Assembly: GCA_947581855.1 (NCBI GenBank)
Contig: CANPVZ010000002.1
Location: forward strand, 186,001 to 250,000
Reading direction: 5' to 3'
DNA from: an uncultured Phocaeicola sp.
GTDB lineage: Bacteria; Bacteroidota; Bacteroidia; Bacteroidales; Bacteroidaceae
DNA length: 64,000 nt
Shown here: positions 8,654 through 18,465 of the stretch, one piece after another
How positions within the stretch are numbered: the stretch's first letter is position 1
Layout of the letters: each line of letters opens with the position of its first letter
Position numbers and translations under genes: made by a program
Notes under the pieces: generated by a model
Databases searched by the model: none
Told to the model about the DNA's origin: nothing
The model's input: the letters and a program-made list of their open reading frames with translations, nothing else

Positions 8654-9123
8654 CAGGATAATTTTCAGAATCGCATATTTGACAATAAAAATATGCTAGC
8701 TCCCTTTAGCATGGTTTACAGGAAAAACTTACATAAAGATTAATAAACGCATTCATAAAGGTGTTCATTAGTGTCGCGTTAAATTTTGAGATCTCTATTT
8801 TCCCGTTGAAGTACCATAATAAAATGTGAATATACAGGCGGCATGATTTATTATCTAATAGAGTGTATATAGAATAAGGAACAAGACTATTGAAAACCAA
8901 TGTCCTAAAACCTTATTCGATATATTGTTTAATGAAGTTCATAAAGAATATAAATTCAAATCCGTTTATTCAAAGCAGGCCTGTAATCAAATAGATTATT
9001 AATTACCTACAATAGCATATATATCTTATAACGGGATAGCAGTGTAAGGTATTCTCTATTTATAGAAGAAATATACTGTTTATTCCATTGCTCCAAATAA
9101 TTGCATAAACAAGAGATTAATTA
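8654..9123. other. Noncoding gap between the barrel operon and rodA
   Basis: About 470 AT-rich bases with no convincing gene. A 64-codon minus-strand frame (8706-8900) lacks family resemblance and has atypical composition. No terminator hairpin, repeat or tRNA was recognised. It may hold a decayed gene, but nothing supports a specific identity. Confidence 0.4.
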
Positions 9124-10581
9124 TCACGTCTTTTTGTTTTCGGCACTAATACGAAGGAATATAAACAGCAAAAAAGTGAACCCCCATAGAGAGGAACCTC
9201 CATAACTAAAGAAAGGTAAAGGAATACCGATAACCGGCGTTAATCCTAATACCATACCGATGTTAATAAAAAGGTGAAATAAAAAAATACTGGCAACCGA
9301 ATAACCATAAACCCTCCCAAATACGCTTGCTTGCCGTTCCGACAAGACTATAATCCGCAAGATAAGCATCATAAAAAGAATGAGTACAGCAGCCGAGCCT
9401 AAAAAGCCTTCTTCCTCTCCGACCGTACAAAAAATAAAGTCCGTATCCTGTTCGGGTACATATTTGAGCTTGGTCTGCGTACCGTTTAAAAAACCTTTTC
9501 CGGTTAACCCTCCCGAGCCAATAGCTATTTTCGATTGGTTTACGTTATATCCGGCACCGGACAAGTCCTCTTCCATTCCAAGCACCACTTTTATACGAAT
9601 TTGTTGATGCGACTGGAGCACTTTATTAAAAACCAAGTCGCTGGAATAAAAGAAGACTGCCGAACCTAAAGTAAACACTGCTATTAAAGCGTAACTTTTA
9701 CATCGTTCGCTCAGAGAAAGATATATCAAATAACCTATCAACAATATACATAAACCTAATTGCACCCACATAATGTTAAAAGGAATCACAAACTCCGCAA
9801 ACAAATAGGCAAGCAAGGTAATAGCCAATCCCACAAGCAATACATTCCATACCGGTTCTTTCTTTTTGCAATATGTCCACATCATCCCTGCAGAAAAGAT
9901 TAATATCATCAACAATACAGCAAACGTGCCGACAGAAGTGGGAATAATCTCCGATAACGGCATTTCAGAGAAACGGATTCCGACCACAAAATAGGTTACA
10001 GCGCATACGCCGGAAAACAAAAAAGCCCCCGACATCCCTTCCCGATAAAGCATTAAGAAGAAGGCCAGATAAACTAATGCCGACCCGGTTTCCTTCTGAA
10101 ATATAATAAGAAGCATGGGCAGAACAATCATCCCTACAACCGTTATAAAGTTGTGTGTTTTTTTCATCGAAAAAGAATAGGCACTCATATATTTTGCTAC
10201 AGCTAAGGCAGTAGCAAATTTCGCGAATTCGGCAGGTTGCAAACTTATCGGTCCGAATTTAAGCCATGAATATGATCCTTTCGTATCTTCTGCCAGAAAA
10301 GGAGTAATTAACAACAGGAATAACATAATTCCATAAAGAATGTAAGCAAACATCTCATACAGCTTTTCTTCCAGCATCAACAAAACAAATCCTAGGCCGA
10401 AAGAACAGAATATCCAGACCATCTGTTTCCCAGAACGAGTATCGAAATCGAAGAAATCCGTATCGCCATAAGTATAGCTGGCTCCACACACGCTGAACCA
10501 ACCGAAGACCACCAATAACAAATAAATAAAGATGGTTATCCAATCAATGGACTTAAAAAGACTACCGTTCTTCGTTACCAT
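9124..10581 (-). CDS. rodA: RodA peptidoglycan glycosyltransferase (SEDS family)
   Basis: A polytopic inner-membrane protein that polymerises lipid II for cell elongation together with PBP2. The ATG at 10581 gives 485 residues and is chosen because GGAGG lies 7 bases upstream of it; a longer frame to 10644 adds an unrelated hydrophilic stretch inside mrdA. SEDS features are visible: many hydrophobic helices, GSYSWLKFGPISLQPAEFAKF early in the protein, and the C-terminal block EQDTDFIFCTVGEEEGFLG and PVIGIPLPFFSYGGSS. It overlaps the end of mrdA by 20 bases, consistent with translational coupling, and is the last gene of the elongation operon. Confidence 0.95.
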   Translation of the reverse strand: MVTKNGSLFKSIDWITIFIYLLLVVFGWFSVCGASYTYGDTDFFDFDTRSGKQMVWIFCSFGLGFVLLMLEEKLYEMFAYILYGIMLFLLLITPFLAEDTKGSYSWLKFGPISLQPAEFAKFATALAVAKYMSAYSFSMKKTHNFITVVGMIVLPMLLIIFQKETGSALVYLAFFLMLYREGMSGAFLFSGVCAVTYFVVGIRFSEMPLSEIIPTSVGTFAVLLMILIFSAGMMWTYCKKKEPVWNVLLVGLAITLLAYLFAEFVIPFNIMWVQLGLCILLIGYLIYLSLSERCKSYALIAVFTLGSAVFFYSSDLVFNKVLQSHQQIRIKVVLGMEEDLSGAGYNVNQSKIAIGSGGLTGKGFLNGTQTKLKYVPEQDTDFIFCTVGEEEGFLGSAAVLILFMMLILRIIVLSERQASVFGRVYGYSVASIFLFHLFINIGMVLGLTPVIGIPLPFFSYGGSSLWGFTFLLFIFLRISAENKKT

Positions 10582-12409
10582 ACATAATCCTCCTTGTCTG
10601 GAATTCGGCGGCGCGCGCTTCACTTTCAGGTGACAATTTTCCATTCAAATACTGTTCTATCATCAACGCACCGATAGGTACACCGTATACAGCTCCAAAA
10701 CCACCGTTTTCAACATACACTGCGATGGCAATCTTAGGCTGATCCATCGGGGCAAATCCCATAAAGACTGAGTGGTCGTGTCCACGGTTCTCTGCAGTAC
10801 CGGTTTTTCCGCAAACCTCGATTCCCGGTATATTCGCTCCACGACATGTACCCCCCAACACTGCCTGACGCATACCTTTTACCACAACCTCATAATATTT
10901 CCGGTCGACATCTGTTCTACGAGGGAAACGATATAAGCTATCCAATTCTGCCCCTTCCACTTCTTTCACTACATGCGGAGTAATAAAATGTCCCCGATTT
11001 GCAATTGTAGCTCCTAAATTAGCTATTTGCAAGGGGGTTAGCGTCACTTCACCCTGCCCAATCGCAATACTAATGACAGTAAGCCCGTTCCAGGAGCCTC
11101 TGTAATTCTTATCATAATAAGCGGCATTCGGTATCATTCCTCTCTTTTCTCCGGGAATATCTATCCCCAACCGATAACCGAATCCCATAGACACCATATG
11201 ATCTTTCCATACAGTCATAGCTTTCTGCACCGAACCATACTTCTTTCTGGCTCCCAACATATGGTATAATCCCCAACAAAAATAACCGTTACAGGAAGTT
11301 GCTATGGCAGGAACCAACGGCAATGGAGATCCATGTGAGTGACATCCAACACGTAATCCTCCAAAAACAAACCCATGGTAACAAGGGTAAAGCGTTTCGG
11401 GAGTAATGATTCCTTCCTGCAAAAAGGTCAGAGCCTGGGAGGTCTTAAAAGTTGAACCCGGCGGATAAGTTCCCGATACGGCTCGGTTCAACAGAGGCTT
11501 CCACGAATCTTTCGACAATTCTAAGTGATTCCTTCCCCGTTGCCGCCCAATCATCAGATGAGGATCATAAGCAGGAGATGAAACCATACAGAGTATTTCC
11601 CCCGTAGCAGGCTCTATAGCGACAATACTCCCTATTTTGCCTTCAAGCAAACGTTCTCCGAGTTGTTGCAATTTCACATCGAGCCCCAATGTAAGATTCT
11701 TTCCCGGCACAGGCGTCCTGTCATATGCACCATCCATATAACGCCCTTGTATACGGCCATGAGCATCACGCAACAAGACCTCCACTCCTTTCTCACCACG
11801 TAAATGTTTTTCGTATGACCGCTCTACTCCCTGAATTCCAATATAATCACCCATTCGGTAATAATCATCATTCTCTATGTCTCTCTTAGAAACCTCTGCT
11901 ACATCTCCCAGCACATGGGCTCCCACATTATAAGTATATTGGCGTATAGTCCGACGTTGTATAGAAAATCCTTTAAATTTAAAAAGTTTCTCTTGAAACA
12001 CTGCAAATTCTTCTGCAGAAAGCTGATTCATAAACATTTGTTCCGTAAAACGGGAATACCCTGGATTCAGATTCCGGTTTTTGATATCAGCCATACGTTT
12101 CAAAAAATATTCTTTGGAAATATTCAATGTACGGCAGAAATCCAACGTATCTAATCCGTCAATCTCCTTCATCACTACCATTACATCGTATGCAGGCTGG
12201 TTATATACCAGTAACTCTCCATTGCGATCATAAATAGCGCCTCGTGCCGGAAACAAAACTTTATTCAGGAAAGCATTACTATCAGCATTCTTTTTATAAT
12301 CATCGCTCATAATCTGAAGCGTAAACAAACGTATCAGATAAATCAAGACGATAGTGATTACCACTCCGCCGATTACAAACTTCCGCTTTTCAAGATTATA
12401 ATCATGCAT
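10562..12409 (-). CDS. mrdA: Penicillin-binding protein 2 (elongation transpeptidase)
   Basis: A 615-residue class B PBP that cross-links peptidoglycan of the side wall. There is one N-terminal membrane anchor (VIGGVVITIVLIYLIRLFTL). The PBP dimerisation domain starts with FPARGAIYDRNGELLVYN, and the transpeptidase domain has the nucleophile motif STFK at S319, SCN (ATSCNGYF), and KTGTA near residue 533. The length is normal. It is preceded by mreD at 14 bases and overlaps rodA, so it belongs to the mre operon. All catalytic motifs are intact. Confidence 0.96.
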   Translation of the reverse strand: MHDYNLEKRKFVIGGVVITIVLIYLIRLFTLQIMSDDYKKNADSNAFLNKVLFPARGAIYDRNGELLVYNQPAYDVMVVMKEIDGLDTLDFCRTLNISKEYFLKRMADIKNRNLNPGYSRFTEQMFMNQLSAEEFAVFQEKLFKFKGFSIQRRTIRQYTYNVGAHVLGDVAEVSKRDIENDDYYRMGDYIGIQGVERSYEKHLRGEKGVEVLLRDAHGRIQGRYMDGAYDRTPVPGKNLTLGLDVKLQQLGERLLEGKIGSIVAIEPATGEILCMVSSPAYDPHLMIGRQRGRNHLELSKDSWKPLLNRAVSGTYPPGSTFKTSQALTFLQEGIITPETLYPCYHGFVFGGLRVGCHSHGSPLPLVPAIATSCNGYFCWGLYHMLGARKKYGSVQKAMTVWKDHMVSMGFGYRLGIDIPGEKRGMIPNAAYYDKNYRGSWNGLTVISIAIGQGEVTLTPLQIANLGATIANRGHFITPHVVKEVEGAELDSLYRFPRRTDVDRKYYEVVVKGMRQAVLGGTCRGANIPGIEVCGKTGTAENRGHDHSVFMGFAPMDQPKIAIAVYVENGGFGAVYGVPIGALMIEQYLNGKLSPESEARAAEFQTRRIMYGNEER

Positions 12410-12423
12410 AGTTTACTCATCGG

Positions 12424-12924
12424 TTATTTTTTACGTATCCCTTCTATAGCCATTACACAGAAGGTGGTTAACAATACACTTGATAAAATCTCAAGAAACA
12501 AAAAGCCTAAGTTAAAAAAAGAGAAAGACTCAATAGTTAACAAAACAGTATGATGCAAAGCAACTTCCACTAATACATAACGGAAAAAAAGCCAAAACCC
12601 CATACTTCTGATTCCGGGTTCCATATCTTCGGCACAGTCCCGTGGTGTAAACAGTCTTAGTATGGACGGACGCATAAAAGCCAAAAAAGTAGTGGCAGCC
12701 GCATTCATACCCGGAGTATTAGAAAAGATATCAACAGCCAATCCCAAAAAGAACCCCCACAACAATAATATGTTTCGGGAGACATTTATATTCAACACCA
12801 AAATAAGGTAAACATACAAGAACGGCATAGCGTATCCCATCAGATGTACATGATTCAAAACCAGTACCTGAATAAAGACTAACAACCAAAACCATCCTAA
12901 ACGCTTGAAAAAAACAATTGCCAT
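12424..12924 (-). CDS. mreD: Rod shape-determining protein MreD
   Basis: A 166-residue, very hydrophobic protein with five or so predicted membrane helices, typical of MreD, the least conserved Mre protein. Recognisable features are the loop containing PFLYVYLILVLNINVSRN, the GFFLGLAVDIFSNTPGMNAA motif in the middle, and the short basic C-terminus. It is part of the inner-membrane elongasome linking MreC and MreB with PBP2 and RodA. It lies 2 bases after mreC. Position in the operon makes the call firm even though sequence conservation is low. Confidence 0.92.
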   Translation of the reverse strand: MAIVFFKRLGWFWLLVFIQVLVLNHVHLMGYAMPFLYVYLILVLNINVSRNILLLWGFFLGLAVDIFSNTPGMNAAATTFLAFMRPSILRLFTPRDCAEDMEPGIRSMGFWLFFRYVLVEVALHHTVLLTIESFSFFNLGFLFLEILSSVLLTTFCVMAIEGIRKK

Positions 12925-12926
12925 GT

Positions 12927-13769
12927 TTACTTCCTAATTTTCTGTTCTAATTCTTTTTGTTCCGCCATATCCTTCCGAGCTATTACTCGTACATCATTCA
13001 ATTTTCCAAAATCCGTAGAGAGCTTGACTTTCAACAAATATGAAAGCCCGTCATGCGAATCGGTAATATCTTCAACCGTACCAACCATGATTCCCGAGGG
13101 AAAAATCGAAGTAAAACCACTGGTGACGATTGTGTCTCCTTTTTCACACACCGAATGACGGGGCAGATCCATCAAATAAGCATACCGGCTATCTTCTCCA
13201 TCCCATTTTAAATAACCGAAGTAATCACTGTTCTTCACCTTGCAACTTATACTGGATTTACTATTTAATACCGGAATAACAATAGAATGATGAGAAGCTG
13301 TTAAATAAACAATCCCTACTACACCATTTCCATTAATTACTCCCATCTCGGAACGGATTCCATCTTTCTCCCCTCTATTCAGGGTGATATAATTATTTGC
13401 TCTGTTTATGCTGTTATTAATCACATCTGCCTTTAATATAGTAAAATCTTTTAAAACAGAGCGTTGGATTTCATCAACCCAAGTCGTATCACGGGTGGTT
13501 TTTATAAATGCCTCACGCAATGCCGAAACTTGCTGTTCCAAATAGATATTACGTTCCATTAAGTCTTCGTTTACACTTTTCAAATGAAAATAGGAAGTTA
13601 CCCCATCTGATATTTCATAGACAGTTCCTACCAACCAGTTAGCTGATGTAAAATATACACTTCCCTGATAGCTGTTAAAACGAAACAACAATCCGAAACT
13701 GATGACTTCCAATAAAATGAAAAGAAACCAATAATTATACTTTATAAAGAATTCCAGCAAATTACGCAC
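12927..13769 (-). CDS. mreC: Rod shape-determining protein MreC
   Basis: A 280-residue bitopic inner-membrane protein. A membrane helix at about residues 14-31 follows a short cytoplasmic tail. Next come a periplasmic coiled coil (residues about 65-95: SVNEDLMERNIYLEQQVSAL) and the two beta-barrel halves of MreC (NNYITLNRGEKDGIRSEMGV; VVGIVYLTASHHSIVIPV; GDTIVTSGFTSIFPSGIMVG). MreC scaffolds PBP2 in the elongasome. An 80-base gap separates it from mreB upstream, the largest gap in this operon. Confidence 0.95.
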   Translation of the reverse strand: MRNLLEFFIKYNYWFLFILLEVISFGLLFRFNSYQGSVYFTSANWLVGTVYEISDGVTSYFHLKSVNEDLMERNIYLEQQVSALREAFIKTTRDTTWVDEIQRSVLKDFTILKADVINNSINRANNYITLNRGEKDGIRSEMGVINGNGVVGIVYLTASHHSIVIPVLNSKSSISCKVKNSDYFGYLKWDGEDSRYAYLMDLPRHSVCEKGDTIVTSGFTSIFPSGIMVGTVEDITDSHDGLSYLLKVKLSTDFGKLNDVRVIARKDMAEQKELEQKIRK

Positions 13770-13849
13770 ATTCCCTACGTTTTAGTAATGTCAACAAAGC
13801 GGAACTAAGGAAACCTTAATTCCGCTTTAATAAAAGAAAAAATATCATT

Positions 13850-14872
13850 TTATCGCATTAAGAAAGAGAAACGATCTACATTCTTTAATGCAATACCCGT
13901 ACCTTTAGCCACACTATGTAACGGATCTTCCGCAATATGGAATGGAATATTTATTTTATCGGTCAAACGTTTGTCCAAACCACGTAATAAGGCACCACCA
14001 CCGGCCAAATATATTCCATTATGCACGATATCCGCATACAATTCAGGAGGTATATTTTCCAACGCATTCAATATAGCTGTTTCTATTTTGGCAATAGACT
14101 TCTCCAAACAATGAGCAACTTCCTGATAGCATACGGGAACTTCCATCGGAAGAGCCGTAATACGATTAGGTCCATGTACAATATAATCTTCCGGAGCATC
14201 ATCGCCCAAATCCGTTAAAGCCGCTCCCACTGAAATCTTAATACGTTCGGCCATACGCTCACTCACCTTGACATTGTGCTGGCGGCTCATATATTCCTGA
14301 ATATCAGCAGTCAAATCATCCCCGGCAATACGAATAGAACTGTTTGTTACAATACCTCCCAATGAAATAACAGCAATTTCGGTAGAACCTCCGCCTATAT
14401 CTACGATCATATTTCCTTCCGGAGCTTCCACATCCAGTCCAACACCCACAGCAGCCGCCATCGGTTCAAATATCAAATAGACATCCCGTCCTCCGGCATG
14501 TTCGGCAGAATCCCGAACAGCACGAAGTTCCACTTCAGTACTTCCCGAAGGTACTCCAATCACCATACGCAAAGAAGGCGAAAACAAACGGTTACCCATA
14601 TTGACTTTCTTAATCAATCCGCGCATCATCTGCTCGCAAGCATTAAAATCCGCAATCACTCCGTCTCTTAAAGGCCGCACGGTACGAATATACGGATTTT
14701 CTTTTTCGTACATCAGCTTAGCCCGCTCTCCCACAGCTATCATCTTTTCCGTACGGCGGTCTAATGCTACAACAGACGGTTCATCCACTACAATCTTACC
14801 ATTTGAGGTAATGATAGTATTAGCTGTACCTAAGTCTATAGCTATTTCTTGTGTAAATGAAAACAATCCCAT
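13850..14872 (-). CDS. mreB: Actin-like cell-shape protein MreB
   Basis: A 340-residue bacterial actin that forms membrane-associated filaments guiding side-wall synthesis. Visible actin-fold motifs are phosphate loop 1 (AIDLGTANTII at the N-terminus), the EPMAAAVGVGLD region, phosphate loop 2 (IVDIGGGSTEIAVISLGG) and the adenosine motif IYLAGGGALLRGLDKRL near the C-terminus. The N-terminal MGLFSFTQE peptide is amphipathic, fitting membrane binding. It lies 17 bases after purH, so it may be read from the purH promoter. No anomaly. Confidence 0.97.
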   Translation of the reverse strand: MGLFSFTQEIAIDLGTANTIITSNGKIVVDEPSVVALDRRTEKMIAVGERAKLMYEKENPYIRTVRPLRDGVIADFNACEQMMRGLIKKVNMGNRLFSPSLRMVIGVPSGSTEVELRAVRDSAEHAGGRDVYLIFEPMAAAVGVGLDVEAPEGNMIVDIGGGSTEIAVISLGGIVTNSSIRIAGDDLTADIQEYMSRQHNVKVSERMAERIKISVGAALTDLGDDAPEDYIVHGPNRITALPMEVPVCYQEVAHCLEKSIAKIETAILNALENIPPELYADIVHNGIYLAGGGALLRGLDKRLTDKINIPFHIAEDPLHSVAKGTGIALKNVDRFSFLMR

Positions 14873-14889
14873 TTAGAATTCCTTATTTA

Positions 14890-16413
14890 TTAATGTTTAA
14901 AATGACGAATACCCGTTGTCACCATCGACATATTATGTTCATCACAATATTGGAATGACAACTCATCCTTTATAGAACCTCCCGGTTGAATTACTGCGGT
15001 AACGCCTTCGTTCCCTGCAATTTCAACACAATCGGGGAATGGAAAGAATGCATCACTTGCCATAACGGATCCTTGCAAATCAAATCCAAAATTATGTGCT
15101 TTTTCAATTGCCTGCTTCAATGCATCCACACGCGAGGTTTGTCCCACTCCGCTTGCCAGCAACTGCTTACCTCTAGCCAAAACAATCGCATTGCTCTTAC
15201 TGTTCTTTACAATCTTATTGGCAAACAACATATCTTCTATTTCCTGCTCAGTCGGGGCTTTCACCGTAACTTGCTTCAAATCAGCTTTGGTTTCAATATC
15301 CAAATCCTTATCTTGTACCAATACGCCATTCAAAACCGAACGACACTGTTTTTTCGGTAACTCAATATCTTTACGAACTAAAATAATACGATTTTTCTTT
15401 TGTCCGAGAATCTCTAATGCATCCACATCATAATCCGGTGCAATAATTACTTCAAAGAAAATTTTGTTAATCTCCTCAGCCGTAACTTTGTCAATGACTT
15501 CATTGGTAATCAGTACTCCTCCAAATGCCGATACCGGATCACCAGCCAAAGCATCTTTCCACGCTTGCAGTAAAGTAGAGCGTGACGCCAATCCGCAAGC
15601 ATTATTATGTTTCAATATAGCAAATGTAATTTCATCGAACTCATCGATCAAATCTACGGCAGCATTGATGTCCAACAAGTTATTGTATGAGATTTCTTTT
15701 CCATGAATCTGATCAAACATATCTTCCAGATTTCCATAAAAATATCCTTTCTGATGAGGATTCTCTCCGTAACGAAGTTGTTTCTGATCGTCCATAGCGC
15801 AACGGAAAGCAGAACCTTCCTCCCCATCAAAATAGTTGAAGATAGCCGAATCATAATGAGAAGATACTGCAAATGCTTCTTTAGCGAACCAACGACGCTC
15901 TTCCAAAGTTGTACAAGCGCCATGATCTTCCAATATATCTCTAAGCGGCTTATATTGCGCCTTACTTGCGACAATCACTACATCCTTAAAATTCTTAGCT
16001 CCCGCACGAATCAAAGAAATACCGCCTATATCGATTTTCTCGATAATAGCCGATTCATCCGCACCCGAAGCAACCGTATCCTCAAACGGATACAAATCTA
16101 CAATCACCAAATCAATCTCCGGAATTCCGTATTGAGCTATTTGCTGCTGGTCCTCCTCTAAAGCGCGACGACAAAGAATTCCTCCAAATATCTTCGGATG
16201 CAATGTTTTTACTCTTCCACCCAAAATAGAAGGATAAGAAGTTAAATCCTCCACGGCCTGGCAAGGATAACCTAATGACTCAATAAACTGACGGGTTCCA
16301 CCCGTTGAGAGGAATTGTACGCCTTCCTCATGAAGTTTGGCAATAATTTCATCCAATCCTTCTTTATGGAAAACCGATATCAACGCGGTTTTTATTCTCT
16401 TTGTTTCAGACAT
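14890..16413 (-). CDS. purH: Bifunctional AICAR transformylase / IMP cyclohydrolase
   Basis: A 507-residue cytoplasmic enzyme for the last two steps of IMP synthesis. The N-terminal cyclohydrolase domain has the MGS-like fold (LISVFHKEGLDEIIAKLHEE, LSTGGTRQFIESLG, GRVKTLHPKIFGGIL). The C-terminal transformylase domain has the catalytic Lys-His pair in ILKHNNACGLA and the GQTSRVDALKQAI segment. The usual pattern in the first motif is KHNNPCG; here Ala replaces Pro, a minor change. It is the first gene of the run that continues into mreB. The promoter reads TACCTTTG just upstream. Confidence 0.96.
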   Translation of the reverse strand: MSETKRIKTALISVFHKEGLDEIIAKLHEEGVQFLSTGGTRQFIESLGYPCQAVEDLTSYPSILGGRVKTLHPKIFGGILCRRALEEDQQQIAQYGIPEIDLVIVDLYPFEDTVASGADESAIIEKIDIGGISLIRAGAKNFKDVVIVASKAQYKPLRDILEDHGACTTLEERRWFAKEAFAVSSHYDSAIFNYFDGEEGSAFRCAMDDQKQLRYGENPHQKGYFYGNLEDMFDQIHGKEISYNNLLDINAAVDLIDEFDEITFAILKHNNACGLASRSTLLQAWKDALAGDPVSAFGGVLITNEVIDKVTAEEINKIFFEVIIAPDYDVDALEILGQKKNRIILVRKDIELPKKQCRSVLNGVLVQDKDLDIETKADLKQVTVKAPTEQEIEDMLFANKIVKNSKSNAIVLARGKQLLASGVGQTSRVDALKQAIEKAHNFGFDLQGSVMASDAFFPFPDCVEIAGNEGVTAVIQPGGSIKDELSFQYCDEHNMSMVTTGIRHFKH

Positions 16414-16440
16414 TTATTAATAGATTAAGCGATTTGCCTG

Positions 16441-16448
16441 CAAAGGTA
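16441..16448 (-). promoter_or_regulatory. -7 box for purH (and possibly the mre operon)
   Basis: The minus strand reads TACCTTTG, a perfect TAnnTTTG match. Transcription would start near 16434, leaving a leader of about 21 bases before the purH ATG at 16413. Confidence 0.65.
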
Positions 16449-16528
16449 GATATTTTAAAGGAAAAAGCACTTAATAAATAACTAATTTTTAAAGGAAAAA
16501 AGAAACATTTGTGCACTCAGTCATTGAG

Positions 16529-18463
16529 TTACAAATAGGGATAGGTAAAATGCACCGATCCAGCCTCCACAGTAAATGTTCCTCCGAAATGTTCTATAAA
16601 CAAACGAGCCACTTCCCGTTGTATCAATATTTGCTGGTTATCATCATCCATACATGCAATCGGAGAGTTCTCCACGTCCACTCTTAAAACTTTTTGCTTC
16701 TCATCTTTCCGTAAAGTAATCACAATCAAACGTCTTTCTTCTGAAGTGTAATCCTGTAACATAGAAGAAATAATTACCATCAATCGCCCCTCATCCGAAT
16801 GAATCAACTGACTCTCTACCTGATCATCAAATGTTATAACGGCTTTATTTCCTTCTTTCATTCGTGACATGGTCACCGCATCTTTACAAATTTGAGCTAT
16901 ATCACAATTCGAAAGGGTGAACTTCATCATACCTGATTCCAAGCGGGATAAATCCAACACACTATTAACTAACTGCATTAAATTCCCTGAGTTTACTTTC
17001 ATAATCTGCGATATCTTCTCCCGCGTCTCTTCATCGAGCGACACATCTCCTTCTGGAGAAGAGAGGATGTGCGAAAAACCCATTACCGCATTCAACGGTA
17101 AACGGACACAATAACTCATATTTCGTAAGAATTTACTTTTTGCTTCATTAATTTCTTCCACTCTTTTTAAGGCTTTCTCAATTTCATTATTCGCTTCTTT
17201 CAGACGAGATTTCGTCAACCACAACCGCCAAAACATCCATAATACAAACGCCAAACAAGCTATTAACGAAACAAAGATGATCGCCCCTAAATATACTTTT
17301 GATTTATTACGATCCAAAGCGATCTGCTTGGCCTTATAATTTTCCCGAATTTGTTCCAATTGTTTTGTATACATAACTACGGAAATCGAATCAAGTAATT
17401 CAGTCTGATACCTGTACACATAATATGCACCGTTCGGATTTCCCGAAAGTTTCATAATATCTGCCCGCTGAACCGTATAACGCAGATAATCTTTCAGGGA
17501 ATTCTGAGTATACATCAAAACAGAATCGTTGTATACCAGAGCTTCATCATATCGTCCCAACATCCGATAATAAAAAGAACAAGTTTCATAATATATCGTT
17601 TTGTGCCACTTTGAACGCTCTGAAACGAAATATTTCGAGGCCTTATTCAAATACTCTTTAGCCTGCATCAAATTATTTTCATTCAAGTAGGAATAGGCAT
17701 ACAATGATGAAACAAGTAAACGCACTCCATCATAAGAATACGCAAACGCAGGAGTCTTACTTACCGAAGAATCAATCCATTCTTCCATTTCACGTAATAC
17801 CATGCGAGCCTGTCCGTTTTCCTTCTGTCTCACATAGGTAGTAGCTAAATATCCTAAACATGAAAGTTTGGAAAAAGAACTTTCCACTTGAGAAAATAAT
17901 GATTTCGCAGACTCGAAAAAGCCTATACTTCGCTCCAAATAACCAATATTCGAATAAATTGTGCCTAAGCACAGATTTCCGAAGAATACACCTTTTATAT
18001 TCTTTAAGTTTCTAGCATCCTCCAACATCTCACGAGCCTCTTCCAAAGCGCGTTGATAATCCATATTGTCAATGTACAACTGAATTTTACATTGCCAACA
18101 TTCATAAAGTTCGTCCCAAGCGCCCTCTTTTCGGGCCAATGGTTCGAACGCCTCAAACCAGTTATCGACCTCTCTCATACGAGATAAGTTGCAGTTAGCT
18201 ATTATCAAAAAATAACACGCTCGACGTATATAATAATTATTTCCACGAGATTTTGCCTCCGTATACAAATTAGTAGCACGTTCCACAGATTCATTATAGT
18301 TATCCAAATCTGCCTGCAAAAGTTTTTCCGTTGCTTTCATCCATGTTTCATTCGGAGGAAGAGTTTCATACAAATGCACCAAATTTCTCTCGTCCTCTTT
18401 GGAAAATCCCTGAAAAGAGAAACTACTTATTATCAATATCAGACATATTATATAGATACGCAT
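16529..18463 (-). CDS. TPR membrane sensor with degenerate histidine-kinase domain (pseudokinase)
   Basis: A 644-residue protein starting at the ATG at 18463, 2 bases after the preceding kinase gene; an ATG at 18484 inside that gene is less likely because it would put seven extra residues before the signal peptide (MRIYIICLILIISSFSF). Order of parts: periplasmic TPR-like helices (residues about 30-380), a membrane helix (VYLGAIIFVSLIACLAFVLW, near 395), a coiled coil, and a HisKA-like dimerisation domain. Where kinases have NMSHEIRTPLNA it reads NMSYCVRLPLNA, so the phospho-acceptor His is Tyr451. The ATPase region keeps only a weak N-box and has no DTGxGI or GLGL glycine boxes. It probably cannot phosphorylate and may modulate its neighbour. 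Confidence 0.85.
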   Translation of the reverse strand: MRIYIICLILIISSFSFQGFSKEDERNLVHLYETLPPNETWMKATEKLLQADLDNYNESVERATNLYTEAKSRGNNYYIRRACYFLIIANCNLSRMREVDNWFEAFEPLARKEGAWDELYECWQCKIQLYIDNMDYQRALEEAREMLEDARNLKNIKGVFFGNLCLGTIYSNIGYLERSIGFFESAKSLFSQVESSFSKLSCLGYLATTYVRQKENGQARMVLREMEEWIDSSVSKTPAFAYSYDGVRLLVSSLYAYSYLNENNLMQAKEYLNKASKYFVSERSKWHKTIYYETCSFYYRMLGRYDEALVYNDSVLMYTQNSLKDYLRYTVQRADIMKLSGNPNGAYYVYRYQTELLDSISVVMYTKQLEQIRENYKAKQIALDRNKSKVYLGAIIFVSLIACLAFVLWMFWRLWLTKSRLKEANNEIEKALKRVEEINEAKSKFLRNMSYCVRLPLNAVMGFSHILSSPEGDVSLDEETREKISQIMKVNSGNLMQLVNSVLDLSRLESGMMKFTLSNCDIAQICKDAVTMSRMKEGNKAVITFDDQVESQLIHSDEGRLMVIISSMLQDYTSEERRLIVITLRKDEKQKVLRVDVENSPIACMDDDNQQILIQREVARLFIEHFGGTFTVEAGSVHFTYPYL

Positions 18464-18465
18464 AT

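Noticed and set aside
8706-8900. 64-codon minus-strand frame in the gap before rodA
   Set aside because: Low-complexity AT-rich frame without any protein-like pattern.
10582-10644. N-terminal extension of RodA
   Set aside because: It would lie wholly inside mrdA and is hydrophilic; the RBS GGAGG points to the ATG at 10581.
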